Shown: in pieces, positions 21,301 to 31,271 of the stretch
Layout: each line of letters starts with the position of its first letter
Numbering within the stretch: position 1 is the first letter of the stretch
Source of the DNA: Leucocoprinus leucothites
Lineage: Eukaryota; Basidiomycota; Agaricomycetes; Agaricales; Agaricaceae
Direction: 5' to 3'
NCBI GenBank assembly: GCA_013368445.1
Contig: JAACJO010000007.1
Coordinates: 1,860,001-1,924,000, forward strand
DNA: 64,000 bases
Notes under the pieces: generated by a model
Databases searched by the model: none
Told to the model about the DNA's origin: nothing
Seen by the model: the letters and a program-made list of their open reading frames with translations, nothing else
Position numbers and translations under genes: made by a program

Positions 21301-21913
21301 GCCCTTCGAACTGATGTACAGCCACCCCCTCAAAGCTTTCCCAACCGATCAAGAACCAATGAATAATCCAGCAACTGAAGACCGCATCGACTGGATAAAG
21401 AATATCCGCATCACCGCACAAGATTTGCATGAGAAAGCAAGGCAAACTATGACCAAATGTATCAAAGGTCCACTTCCAAAACTAGAAGTAGGACAAAAGG
21501 TCTGGCTGGATTCACACAACCTCCCTATTCGAGCACCATCAAGGAAACTATCAGTGAAACGCGTAGGACCTTTTGAAATCACAAAGAAGCTTGGACCCAT
21601 GAACTATGAACTAAAATTACCCAAATCATGGAAAGTTCATCCCCGCTTCCACGTAGGACTCCTATGGCCAGTAACTAAGAACAATGAATACGGAAATCAT
21701 TTCGAGAACCCACCACCTGATCTAATAGAAGGAGAAGAAGAATGGGAAGTCAAAGATGTTGTTCGCCATCGCAAAACACGCCATGGAAAGATCGAATATC
21801 TGATCCATTGGAAAGGATACCCCAATTCAGAATGGACATGGCAGCCCGCAGACACCCTAAAGAATGCACAGGAGATGCTAGACACATATAAACAGCATTA
21901 CAAACTTCGTTGA
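18400..21913 (+). pseudogene. Gypsy B pol: protease, RT, RNase H, integrase, chromodomain
   Basis: Protease: ALLDSGAGTDLID. RT: FFVSKKNRSLRPCQEYRYLN and VYMDDVLIH. RNase H: QTDTSNHASGAVL and HRIAG-like end (IRHIAGIKNVAADALSRR). Integrase: zinc-binding segment with CPICQQHK, then MDLITDLPE and HGLTKG; C-terminal HPRFHVGLL. Chromodomain: IEYLIHWKGYPNSEWTW. In-frame stops lie at 18670, 18787, 19357, 19585, 20554 and 21028 (all TGA) and 21296 (TAA). The frame moves by one after a 103-bp tandem duplication in integrase. Everything needed for retrotransposition was once present, but this copy cannot make it. Confidence 0.9.
21056..21249 (+). repeat. 103-bp tandem duplication in gypsy B integrase
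   Basis: About 91 bases at 21056-21146 recur at 21159-21249 with a few substitutions, at an offset of 103 bases. Both encode FNQEIEMYLSAYCSKNxLDW. Since 103 is not a multiple of three the duplication shifts pol from one frame to another, which matches where the open frames lie. Confidence 0.85.
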
Positions 21914-21925
21914 AAAACCAGAATC

Positions 21926-22828
21926 ATGCAACATCTCATTCCAAACACCACCCCAGAACCATACACCCACCAATCCAATATACCCCTAGTACCACTTCGC
22001 AAATCAGACATCACATCTAACTCCAGTCATTTATCTCCACGCCCTCCAACATATACCTCGCCTGGAATAGGAACGAGCTATGTCATTGCCTCTCCAGTCA
22101 TGACCATTGCACAGTCCTCTTCCTCAATTTCGGAAGATTCTCCACCAGAGGAAACCTACACTGACCCCACTAGAGCCATTCGAACCTTCCAACTCTACGA
22201 TGCCCCCTTCACTGAAGCTAGGGCCACTCTCCACAAAGATTCACTCGACGCTGTCCAGTTTGACCTATTCAGGGAGGACTGGACTACTCTCTTATTTCTT
22301 AAACACACGTTGCTCCACCACTCGCATTCCTTCAAGTGTCACATTGACTCACTTCACCAAACTGTCGAATTGCCTGTCATTAGGAAAATCATGTCGGCAG
22401 CTAAACAAGCCCTTCACGCTTTCCCAAAGGCTCCAGATCCAAGTGAGCCTAGCGAGACTCGACAAGGATCTGAACTTCCTACTCTCCAGTACCTGGATGG
22501 ACCTGATGATGGAACCAATGGAGTTCCCAATGAACTTCCTGATGTGGATCGACCTGACGCCCCTCAGAGAACGGAACAGACTGAAACGAATGATCGCGGA
22601 CTACGATTGCCACAAACAAAACCCGACTCTATTCCCACCCCCAAAAGTACTACACAGAGAGAATACTGCACAATCTGTAGGGTTGATGGTCATTTCGTGG
22701 ACCAATGCGAATGTTATACCTGTCACTACTGCCGACATTCTGCCCCTGGACATCTCGGAAGATACTGCTTCCTCAACAAACAACGAGCATGTACCACTCG
22801 AGAATTCGCACAGGTCTTACAACAATGA
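21926..22828 (+). CDS. Gypsy B post-pol ORF, 300 codons, double zinc-knuckle-like C-terminus
   Basis: An ATG 13 bases after the pol stop opens 300 codons. The first half is Ser/Thr/Pro-rich. The middle contains a helical block (LFREDWTTLLFLKHTLLHHSHSF and VIRKIMSAAKQALHAF). The end carries two linked Cys/His clusters, CTICRVDGHFVDQC and CYTCHYCRHSAPGHLGRYC, like back-to-back CCHC knuckles. Its place between the chromodomain and the 3' LTR is where some retroelements hold an extra gene. No signal peptide or membrane segment is visible, so it is not an obvious envelope protein. Function unknown; nucleic-acid binding is a guess from the knuckles. Confidence 0.55.
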   Translation: MQHLIPNTTPEPYTHQSNIPLVPLRKSDITSNSSHLSPRPPTYTSPGIGTSYVIASPVMTIAQSSSSISEDSPPEETYTDPTRAIRTFQLYDAPFTEARATLHKDSLDAVQFDLFREDWTTLLFLKHTLLHHSHSFKCHIDSLHQTVELPVIRKIMSAAKQALHAFPKAPDPSEPSETRQGSELPTLQYLDGPDDGTNGVPNELPDVDRPDAPQRTEQTETNDRGLRLPQTKPDSIPTPKSTTQREYCTICRVDGHFVDQCECYTCHYCRHSAPGHLGRYCFLNKQRACTTREFAQVLQQ

Positions 22829-22829
22829 G

Positions 22830-23579
22830 CCGTCGCAAAGTTCCCACAACTACACCTCTTTCCCCTCTCCTCATTCATCAGCGGAGTCTCTGACCGAGAA
22901 CGATGATGGCTCAAACCTATCCTTACCCGCAAACATCCATCCCAAATATTTAGACCCGGAGACCTCCCCTTACCTTCTTCCCGAAGCACTCCGACTCAAG
23001 AAGTCTGTCCAATCCAACCCATTCAACGTCAACGACAAAGGAAAAATGAAGTCTTCCTCCATGTGGGACTCAACTCAACAGACGCAAGTAGAACACGAGT
23101 TCTACCGCCACGTTCTCCAGCTTGCCCGACTCCTGACACCAGACATACGCATTACCAAACGCCTCGCTGTCGACCTCGTACCCAACGCCACCTCAGACCT
23201 TGACGAGTCTCAGATGGAGGTTATGATCATAGGGATGCTTATGGAGAAGAGTACGACAACCCCTACGATGACGTTGCAATTGCCAACATCACAGGAGAGC
23301 CCTATGGAGATTACTGAGTCCAATTTGGATAAGGACGTTGATGAGGACATCAAGTCCTACAAAAGGGATAATGTTATAAACGTCAACCTGATTGACACTC
23401 ATTGTGACTTAATCATCCTAGACGCCGACACAGCCACCAGGACCAAGACTGCGGTTCTAGATTGGGAAGAGTATGTTGGAAAGTTTGATGTGGAAGAAGA
23501 ACGATTCGATGTTGATTGGGACGAGTATAATTGGACGGATGTTATTAAGAGGATCAGGAGGAATGGTTTCGCTGTTTGA
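22830..23579 (+). CDS. Second post-pol reading frame of gypsy B
   Basis: A different frame is open from 22107 to 23579. The part after the stop of the preceding ORF (22828) reads as plausible protein: Ser/Pro-rich, then YLDPETSPYLLPEALRLKK, a helical segment (HEFYRHVLQLARLLTPDIR) and an acidic C-terminus ending WTDVIKRIRRNGFAV. It may be the continuation of the preceding ORF after a frameshift, or a separate protein. I recognise no domain. The end overlaps purine-rich sequence (AAGAGGATCAGGAGGAA) that could be the polypurine tract. Confidence 0.4.
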   Translation, partial: PSQSSHNYTSFPSPHSSAESLTENDDGSNLSLPANIHPKYLDPETSPYLLPEALRLKKSVQSNPFNVNDKGKMKSSSMWDSTQQTQVEHEFYRHVLQLARLLTPDIRITKRLAVDLVPNATSDLDESQMEVMIIGMLMEKSTTTPTMTLQLPTSQESPMEITESNLDKDVDEDIKSYKRDNVINVNLIDTHCDLIILDADTATRTKTAVLDWEEYVGKFDVEEERFDVDWDEYNWTDVIKRIRRNGFAV

Positions 23580-23693
23580 TTGTTATGGACTAACAGGATT
23601 GATTAACAGACAATGATGGTTTCATGGACATCGCGTTTGGATTTGAACCATTAGATATCTAACTATGATAGCTGTTACATCGGCGGACAGATA

Positions 23694-23903
23694 CAGTGGC
23701 TCAAAAAACTGTCCCAATGTTTTCGCATTTTGGACATATTTGCTAATACCAGGGCAGATATATGGCCTAGCATCCTGAAAATATTCACACAGGTACCTTG
23801 ACATATTGGGAGCATATATTCCCATGATCACATGACCTTGTCCATCAATGAATTAGTAATGAATTATTAAACATATCTACTCATTGGGACAGTTTTTTGA
23901 CCC
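23694..23903 (+). repeat. Left terminal inverted repeat of Tc1 copy 1
   Basis: About 210 bases, matched by the reverse complement of 25077-25286 with few differences. The outer tip (GGCTCAAAAAACTGTCCC...) recurs inverted at the inner edge (...GGGACAGTTTTTTGACCC), so the repeat on its own looks like a small fold-back unit. Confidence 0.9.
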
Positions 23904-24040
23904 CCTGTCAGCCTCCCAGTATCTATCTTGTAACATGCCAGGGGAGCATCAGGGCAGGTGTGGGAGTAGTAAACAAGATCATGTGACCTTGGTTGACATG
24001 TTGAGATGGCTACAACTGTCTTTCTTCCTGCCACTACATC

Positions 24041-25060
24041 ATGAAAGCTATCTCCTCTACCTAATACTCCCAAGTCACTTCTCTTCTCAAAGATGGCTAT
24101 TCCTTGTGCCATATTGAACATAAAACTAGTCTAGGCAAGTCTACTGTTGGGAGGATCAATAAAGAAGTTGATGGGGACAAGGAAAACAACAAGGGAGGAC
24201 GTCCTTCCAAGCTTTCTCCTCATGATAAAAAAGCAATAATTCACCAAATAACCTCTGGAAAGCTAGATAATGCTGTCCAGGCTACAAATTTCATTAACTC
24301 TACTCTGTCTGACCCTGTCACACCCCAAACTGTCAGAAATACCCTTCAGGATAATGGATTTTGCTCTGTAACCAAGATCAAATGACCTCTACTCAAAAAG
24401 CAACATTGTGAGGAATGCCTTGACTCTGCACATGAACATAGGAATTGGACAGTGGAGGACTGGAAGAGGGTGTTGTGGACAGATGAAACAAAGATCAACA
24501 GGATTGGGTCAGATGGAAAGGTGTATACCTGGAAGGAGAGGGGGGAACCACTGTCAGATAGGACCACTCTCCCTACTGTCAAACATGGAGGAGGTGGTAA
24601 CATGATGGTGTGGGGGTGTATGGGGTGGAATGGGGTAGGAAAGCTGATTGAGGTTCAAGGGAATATGGATGCAGTGAAATACTGCGAGATTTTGGACAAT
24701 GGGGTGGTGGAAAGCTTTGAAAAGTTGGAGATGGAGGAGGAGGAGAGGATATTCCAGCAGGATAATGACCCAAAACACACCTCAAAACTGGGACAACAAT
24801 GGTTTGTGGACAACAACATTCAAGTTCTATCATGCCCTGCACAATCCCCTGACCTAAATCCCATTGAACACCTCTGGACCTACCTGAAGGACCAGCTGAA
24901 GGCATATGAAAGACCACCTAAGGGAGTATTTGAATTGTGGGAGAGGCTAGTAGAGGAGTGGAATAAGATTCCAGCAGAAAGGTGCCAAAGGCTGATAGAA
25001 ACCATGCCCAGACGGATTGAGGCAGTTGTCAGGGCAAGAGGAGGTCATACAAAGTATTGA
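24041..25060 (+). pseudogene. Tc1-type DD34E transposase, copy 1, two in-frame stops
   Basis: One frame runs from ATG 24041 to the stop at 25058-25060, interrupted by TAA at 24062 and TGA at 24383. The N-terminal half has paired helix-turn-helix character (SLLKDGYSL, SLGKSTVGRI, then GRPSKLSPHDKK). The catalytic core shows WTDETKI, QQDNDPKHTS and SPDLNPIEHLW with 34 residues between the second Asp and the Glu. The encoded enzyme would excise and reinsert the element at TA sites. Stops fit CAA-to-TAA and CGA-to-TGA, and copy 2 shares both. Confidence 0.9.
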
Positions 25061-25076
25061 GTAGGTAGATAACAGA

Positions 25077-25286
25077 GGGTCAAAAAACTGTCCCAATGAG
25101 TAGATATTTTCGATAATTCATTAATAATTCATTGATGGACAAGGTCATGTGATCATGGGAATATATGCTCCCAATATGTCAAGGTACCTGTGTGAATATT
25201 TTCAGGATGCTAGGCCATATATCTGCCCTGGTATTAGCAAATATGTCCAAAATGCGAAAACATTGGGACAGTTTTTTGAGCCACTG
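25077..25286 (-). repeat. Right terminal inverted repeat of Tc1 copy 1
   Basis: Reverse complement of 23694-23903 with a handful of differences. It carries the same inverted copy of the tip at its inner edge. Confidence 0.9.
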
Positions 25287-25699
25287 TACATATTTATCAG
25301 AATCGTGATAGTGATTTCGGACTTGTAATTGTAGTTTCATAGTTTGATATCGTTTCGTCTAGTCAGTATTTAAGAACTTGTATCTGGAAGATTAAATGCA
25401 AGTTTAATCTTTCCTTTGTTTCCCGGACTACTTGTGTTTACTCGCCTTGCCTTGAATTCACTTGTATCATTGTTGTTGTCTTGAACCTCGTGCTACCTTA
25501 GACTTACCTCAAGTCTTCTTAGCCTTCTCTTACTGAGCTTTTGAGAATACTCAAGCTTATTAATTGAAGTAGGTTAAAGACCAGTTAGCCGCTGTCTTAC
25601 ATAACCCAATCACGTGTTGTGACACGTGATGTTACTAGGCGCTCTGACTGTAAATCTTAACACAACAACTGAGAAACAATGGAAGAATAACACAATTGG

Positions 25700-26149
25700 C
25701 AGAGAGGACAAGCCCTCAACCTCAGGGAAGGAGAACTTGTGTGGGTCAAAGGTACTCACATTGCAACAAACCAACCCACAAAGAAACTCGATCACAAGAG
25801 ATACAGACCCTTCAAGGTAAAAGAACCAATTAGAGAGGGAGCTTATCAACTAGAACTCCCAGAAGGGTGGGTGATACATGACATTTTCAACAAGAACCTC
25901 CTGACACATCACCACAGACTGGAGTTTGACACACAAAAACTTCCCACTCCACCACCACCTGACCTCATTGAAGGAGAAGAGGAATACAAAGTTGATAAAA
26001 TCTGTGGTCACCAGAAGAAGGGGTGTGGCACCCAATATCTAGTACACTGGAAAGGGTATGGGAATGAACATGACCAATGGGTAGTGAGATCAAATTTAGA
26101 ACACACAAAGGAGGCAATTGAGAATTACCATCAGAAGGTTCTGGGATGA
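25700..26149 (+). pseudogene. Integrase C-terminus and chromodomain of gypsy C
   Basis: Encodes LNLREGELVWVKGT, the SH3-like KKLDHKRYRPFKVKE, a hinge ending in PPDLIEGEEEYKVDKICGH, and the chromodomain core TQYLVHWKGYGNEHDQWV, then a final helix and a natural stop. Upstream in the same frame are stops, and the catalytic core is absent. Truncated, so non-functional. Confidence 0.8.
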
Positions 26150-26545
26150 AAACCTTTAAAAGAGGTGGGTAAAACACCAAAGTAATGCATCCCAACCAGA
26201 CCACCACAATGCTACACACTGACTACTTCTACACTCTAACAACCTACCTTGACTCTAACCAATTCATCATGTATCCAGCCACTACCTACCCATCCACAGA
26301 TGCAGTTATCTGACACAATGCAGCTATGAGGACAACTCACACCACCTCTACCACCAACACAACCTCCAATGCCATCACATACCTTGATGTAGAAGATATT
26401 AACAAACACAATGAGGCATAAAAGGATGGCCTCATGGAATACAATGTGACAACCATTGATGCCATCCAGAAGCTCATAGCCATTGAGGACCATATCAACT
26501 CAATCAACAAGATAGCTATGGAGGCAGTATCCCTCCTCATTAGCA

Positions 26546-27294
26546 TTGAACCCTGACTTGTTCAGCTTCTCTCCCTTGAGAACGTTGACAAGAATGCCAC
26601 ACAGACCATCAACCAACTACAAGGCTTACACTCCCATAACAATGCCAAATACATGCATGAACTTCAGTTCAAGCTTGTCCAACAGTTGGGGAAATACTGG
26701 TACCTTGGTATCACAGATATCCATGACTATGTCAACAAAATCCAAGCCTCATACTCTCATACCAACAGAATGAGAGAACCAATACTCACAGCAAGATGCT
26801 CCCCACCATCTGCTACAGTCAACAAATGCAAACACCCTTACTCCCCTATGCTATCTACCTCCTCAAACTCTCACTCCCAACTATCATACAAATCAGCTAA
26901 TGAACCCATGCTTATGCACCCACTAGCCAACAACATAGCCGAACCCCCAGTTGAACCCACATTGGAACCCACCTTGTCCCAAGAGGCAGAACACCTGATC
27001 AAATACCTGCACACCTACCAACACAATGGAGGTGTCACCTGGTTCCAACCAGCAGGATTCAATACCATGAAAGACAATGGTGAATCTGACACCACCTATT
27101 GGGATGATATTATGAATACCTTCATAGCCACCCATGGCAACCTTGAGAACTCCTATAGCGGATACTCTGTTGAAGGCTTCCAAGGTGGCCCACCAAATGC
27201 TCCTTTCTTTATAGTTGCTGTACCTGACAATGGAGGGTTCATCATCAGCCCCACCAAGAAAGCAATAGCCCACACTGCCATTGAAGGTTTCTAA
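26546..27294 (+). pseudogene. Post-pol ORF of gypsy C
   Basis: Between chromodomain and LTR, a frame with ATG at 26653 runs 213 codons: helical start (MHELQFKLVQQLGKYWYLGITDIHDYVNK), Ser/Pro-rich middle, then an ordered-looking end with VTWFQPAGF and GGPPNAPFFIVAVPDNGGF. Related sense continues upstream (26400-26650) in broken frames. It has no visible similarity to the gypsy B extra ORF and no zinc knuckle or membrane segment. Function unknown. Confidence 0.4.
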
Positions 27295-27390
27295 AAGGAC
27301 TTACAACTTACCTCCTATATTTCCATATGCTATATCTTACACGGACATTTACATTAGTTCATGAGGACTTGAACTATAGAACAGGGGTAA

Positions 27391-27655
27391 TGTTATGACT
27401 TTACTCTGTTCCAGTACTTCCCATGTCAGTTTCTATTTTTGTAGTTACCCAACTCCTATGTCATAGCCTACATCATGGTCTACATCATAGTTACCTGAGT
27501 TCCCTGACTCATACTTACCCAGGTCCACTTCCTTTCTGTATATATAGACTCCTAGGTAGAGTGTACTCCTTACACTTTACCAATTGTATCTTTCCCTTTA
27601 TTATTCTCAAGCCTTTGCCAGAGTTGCAACCTGAGTTCTGATGAAGGTCGTAACA
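27391..27655 (+). repeat. 3' LTR of gypsy C
   Basis: 265 bases beginning TGTTATGAC and ending GTCGTAACA (short inverted ends), preceded by a purine-rich AGAACAGGGGTAA tract. Inside is a TATATATA box near 27537. It follows the post-pol ORF by about 95 bases. Confidence 0.75.
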
Positions 27656-28509
27656 ATATAAGGACAATTGGCTCCTTGACTCAGGCACATCATCACATTA
27701 TATGAACAATATGTATGACTTTATGTTCTATGAAACATTCAATGAGCCTATGGAAGTACAAACAGCAGGAAAAGATATGCCAATCTTAATTCAAGGATGG
27801 GGCACTTGTTATAGTGATGCTGGCCCAGTCCTAAGCTGGCATGATAAGTATCAGATTGATCTTATCAAAGGGGACTCCTTCTCGGTAAGCAACAAAGTCA
27901 TTTACAAGCCAGAGTTTATAATACGGCGATTATAAGAGTAAAGACTTTAGTAATTGAGATCTTAAAGCTTAAGTTCAATTCAACTTTGTATAGATAAAGG
28001 CTTGTATTGAGTCTCCACCTAACCAAGTAGAAATGATGTTTCTCCTTGGTAGATGTTGATGACTTATATACAATACAAGTCTGTATCTAATATTAACTAG
28101 GGTCAAGGGCTTCTAATAAAAGAAGAGAAGTGTATAGCTTCCTTAACACTAATTAAACTATATAAGACGTGATCTATCAAAGAAGCTTTAGAAGTTCTTC
28201 TAAAGAAGTTCTTCTTTGATCATCTGACAAGATCACAAGGTAAGTCCAAATATAGCACAGCTATATTTAATAATCACATATTATCAAAATATAAACAAAA
28301 CCAAATAAGTCAAAATGAGTCAAAACAAACTATGAAAATATAAGAACAAATAAGATAAAAATATAATTGTAATATTACTTAAGTAAAGCTAATATCAACT
28401 TCGTATTGTAAAGAAAACAAATGCTAGATATAATCAATATATATAACACTCAGAGACAGTCAGAATGATTATAATAAAACATTATGAGTTGATACTATCC
28501 AATATGTTA
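27656..28509. other. AT-rich spacer between gypsy C and Tc1 copy 2
   Basis: Strongly AT-rich with no ORF of note beyond a 77-codon frame at 27702 that matches nothing I recognise. No further terminal repeats seen. Confidence 0.5.
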
Positions 28510-28719
28510 CAGTGGCTCAAAAAACTGTCCCAATGTTTTCGCATTTTGGACATATTTGCTAATACCAGGGCAGATATATGGCCTAGCATCCTGAAAATAT
28601 TCACACAGGTACCTTGACATATTGGGAGCATATATTCCCATGATCACATGACCTTGTCCATCAATGAATTAGTAATGAATTATTAAAAATATCTACTCAT
28701 TGGGACAGTTTTTTGACCC
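28510..28719 (+). repeat. Left terminal inverted repeat of Tc1 copy 2
   Basis: Counterpart of 23694-23903 with one or two differences. Inverted tip copy present at its inner edge. Confidence 0.9.
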
Positions 28720-28856
28720 CCTGTCAGCCTCCCAGTATCTATCTTGTAACATGCCAGGGGAGCATCAGGGCAGGTATGGGAGTAGTAAACAAGATCATGT
28801 GACCTTGGTTGACATGTTGAGATGGCTACAACTGTCTTTCTTCCTGCCACTACATC

Positions 28857-29876
28857 ATGAAAGCTATCTCCTCTACTTAATACTCCCAAGTCACTTCTCT
28901 TCTCAAAGATGGCTATTCCTTGTGCCATATTGAACATAAAACTGGTCTAGGCAAGTCTACTATTGGGAGGATCAATAAAGAAGTTGATGGGGACAAGGAA
29001 AACAACAAGGGAGGACGTCCTTCCAAGCTTTCTCCTCATGATAAAAAAGCAATAATTCACCAAATAACCTCTGGAAAGCTAGATAATGCTGTCCAGGCTA
29101 CAAATTTCATTAACTCTACTCTGTCTGACCCTGTCACACCCCAAACTGTCAGAAATACCCTTCAGGATAATGGATTTTGCTCTGTAACCAAGATCAAATG
29201 ACCTCTACTCAAAAAGCAACATTGTGAGGAATGCCTTGACTCTGCACATGAACATAGGAATTGGACAGTGGAGGACTGGAAGAGGGTGTTGTGGACAGAT
29301 GAAACAAAGATCAACAGGATTGGGTCAGATGGAAAGGTGTATACCTGGAAGGAGAGGGGGGAACCACTGTCAGATAGGACCACTCTCCCTACTGTCAAAT
29401 ATGGAGGAGGTGGTAACATGATGGTGTGGGGGTGTATGGGGTGGAATGGGGTAGGAAAGCTGATTGAGGTTCAAGGGAATATGGATGCAGTGAAATACTG
29501 CGAGATTTTGGACAATGGGGTGGTGGAAAGCTTTGAAAAGTTGGAGATGGAGGAGGAGGAGAGGATATTCCAGCAGGATAATGACCCAAAACACACCTCA
29601 AAACTGGGACAACAATGGTTTGTGGACAACAACATTCAAGTTCTATCATGCCCTGCACAATCCCCTGACCTAAATCCCATTGAACACCTCTGGACCTACC
29701 TGAAGGACCAGCTGAAGGCATATGAAAGACCACCTAAGGGAGTATTTGAATTGTGGGAGAGGCTAGTAGAGGAGTGGAATAAGAATCCAGCAGAAAGGTG
29801 CCAAAGGCTGATAGAAACCATGCCCAGAAGGATTGAGGCAGTTGTCAGGGCAAGAGGAGGTCATACAAAGTATTGA
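28857..29876 (+). pseudogene. Tc1-type DD34E transposase, copy 2, same two stops
   Basis: Same frame, same catalytic motifs and the same TAA (28878) and TGA (29199) as copy 1. Coding differences include Ser/Gly and Val/Ile early on and Ile/Asn near the C-terminus. Neither copy can supply transposase without read-through, so the family would need an intact copy elsewhere. Confidence 0.9.
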
Positions 29877-29892
29877 GTAGGTAGATAACAGA

Positions 29893-30102
29893 GGGTCAAA
29901 AAACTGTCCCAATGAGTAGATATTTTCGATAATTCATTAATAATTCATTGATGGACAAGGTCATGTGATCATGGGAATATATGCTCCCAATATGTCAAGG
30001 TACCTGTGTGAATATTTTCAGGATGCTAGGCCATATATCTGCCCTGGTATTAGCAAATATGTCCAAAATGCGAAAACATTGGGACAGTTTTTTGAGCCAC
30101 TG
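29893..30102 (-). repeat. Right terminal inverted repeat of Tc1 copy 2
   Basis: Reverse complement of 28510-28719 with a handful of differences. Same inverted tip copy at the inner edge. Confidence 0.9.
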
Positions 30103-31271
30103 TATATGGCTCAGTAGATATTGTAGAAATATATATAATGTGTACTAGACTTAGTTGTAGAATAATGTTCTATCAATCTTTATTGTGTACAACTAAACAA
30201 CTATCATCATTATTGATTCACTTGAACTCAACATTCTACACAATCTTACTCAACTACTGTTCTACACTAATTACTCACCTATACAACTGATAGAACTATT
30301 GTTCTTATGAAGTGAGTGTGTCATAGATTGCTCAGTCACTGTGCACTATGCTGTGTAGCAGCAATTACTGTTTCAAAACATTTTCACTCAATTTTTACTC
30401 TAAAATAGTCGAAAAAATGTATAGAAACATATTACAGTATTCTCAGAGTAAAAGAATATACTTTATCTGTGGATGAAACTGCCATTCACAGATATCCATC
30501 CACTGGTCTATGATGATATCATCTGATGGTGTCAGTCACAGATACATGATGTTACCATCCATGATGGTCCCTACTTTGAATACATTATCCTTGAATAGTT
30601 TGAGGTTCCTGCAGCATATCCAAGAGGCTGAAGTCACAAGTGGCTTATGCTTAATAAGCACATTGATGCATCATAATAGCATCCAAAAATGGATAATCCA
30701 GAAACTACTCAAAATCACAACCTTTTTTTGACAAAATACCTCTGAGGGATTAATTGTAAAATCATTATCTACAGACCCTCTCATAACTTTTGGTCAAAAA
30801 CTCCCTCGAAAAGGGAGGGATTAATTAATTGGTAGCCAGTATAGATTGTCATGCTTTATTGTGTGATTATACATGTTGCATATGAACCCTACCTTATGGG
30901 GACAGTTGGGTTGATCAGACCTAGGGTGCCCAAGCATCACAGTGTCAATGGTTATAGAGAGAGAGTAAGTGTTGCCTTGTTAGGGCAAAGTGATAGCTTT
31001 GGGGCTGTTGAAAATATGGCATGAGGATAGAGCTCATCACAACAAACAGTAAAGAAACACAAGTTGCATGAATACTCAACAGGAGTAAAGTATCAATTTA
31101 TAAGAGTCTGAGGGATACTGACAGATAGCAGGCTACTTGTATACTCAAGTAAGGGTCCAAACAAATTAGGCTAAAACAAACAAAGGGTATTCTAGAGTGA
31201 CAAGACCATGACAGCACTACACTACTGGGTCTATTATCACTACTAGACCTCTGGAAAGAATATACAGTTCT
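30103..31271. other. AT-rich spacer separating the repeat block from the gene island
   Basis: No supported gene. Contains short inverted stretches (for example CTCCCTCG-AAAA-GGGAG near 30810) and no element ends I could pair. Confidence 0.5.

Larger units (their letters stand above)
23694..25286 (+). mobile_element. Tc1/mariner element, copy 1 (1,593 bp)
   Basis: CAGTGGCTCAAAAAACTGTC begins the element and its reverse complement ends it, with TA on both sides (23692-23693, 25287-25288), the target duplication of the Tc1/mariner superfamily. The terminal inverted repeats are about 210 bases long, and each carries an inverted copy of its own tip at its inner edge. A DD34E transposase frame lies inside on the plus strand with two in-frame stops. 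Copy 2 lies 4,816 bases downstream. Confidence 0.95.
16690..25661 (+). mobile_element. Gypsy B: Ty3/gypsy chromovirus with an extra post-pol ORF
   Basis: In order: gag with a poly-Gly stretch and CCHC knuckle, protease, RT, RNase H, integrase, chromodomain, then an additional Cys-rich ORF and a probable 3' LTR carrying a Tc1 insertion. The 5' LTR and gag start are missing, because the element meets gypsy A head to head at about 16690. Pol is one frame interrupted by at least seven stops and shifted once by a 103-bp duplication, so the copy is dead. Base composition is AT-richer than LINE-1. Confidence 0.85.
23674..25661 (+). repeat. Probable 3' LTR of gypsy B, split by Tc1 copy 1
   Basis: Sequence from TGTTACATCGGCGG to CTTAACA has TGTTA/TAACA ends, and the coding sense of gypsy C begins just after it. 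Without the 1,593-bp Tc1 insert it would be about 395 bases. A start at 23581 (TGTTATGGAC) is an alternative. The partner 5' LTR is not in the window, so the assignment rests on position and end bases only. Confidence 0.4.
25662..27655 (+). mobile_element. Gypsy C: 3' fragment of a third Ty3/gypsy chromovirus
   Basis: The fragment opens inside the integrase C-terminus, goes through a chromodomain and an unrelated post-pol ORF and ends in a 265-base LTR. It begins right where gypsy B's probable LTR ends, so gypsy B (or a recombination product) replaced the 5' part. The integrase and chromodomain differ clearly from those of gypsy A and B. Confidence 0.75.
28510..30102 (+). mobile_element. Tc1/mariner element, copy 2 (1,593 bp)
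   Basis: Same length, ends and TA flanks (28508-28509, 30103-30104) as copy 1, with roughly eight single-base differences seen by eye. Lies in AT-rich sequence rather than inside another recognisable element. The very low divergence means both copies stem from a recent common source. Confidence 0.95.
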
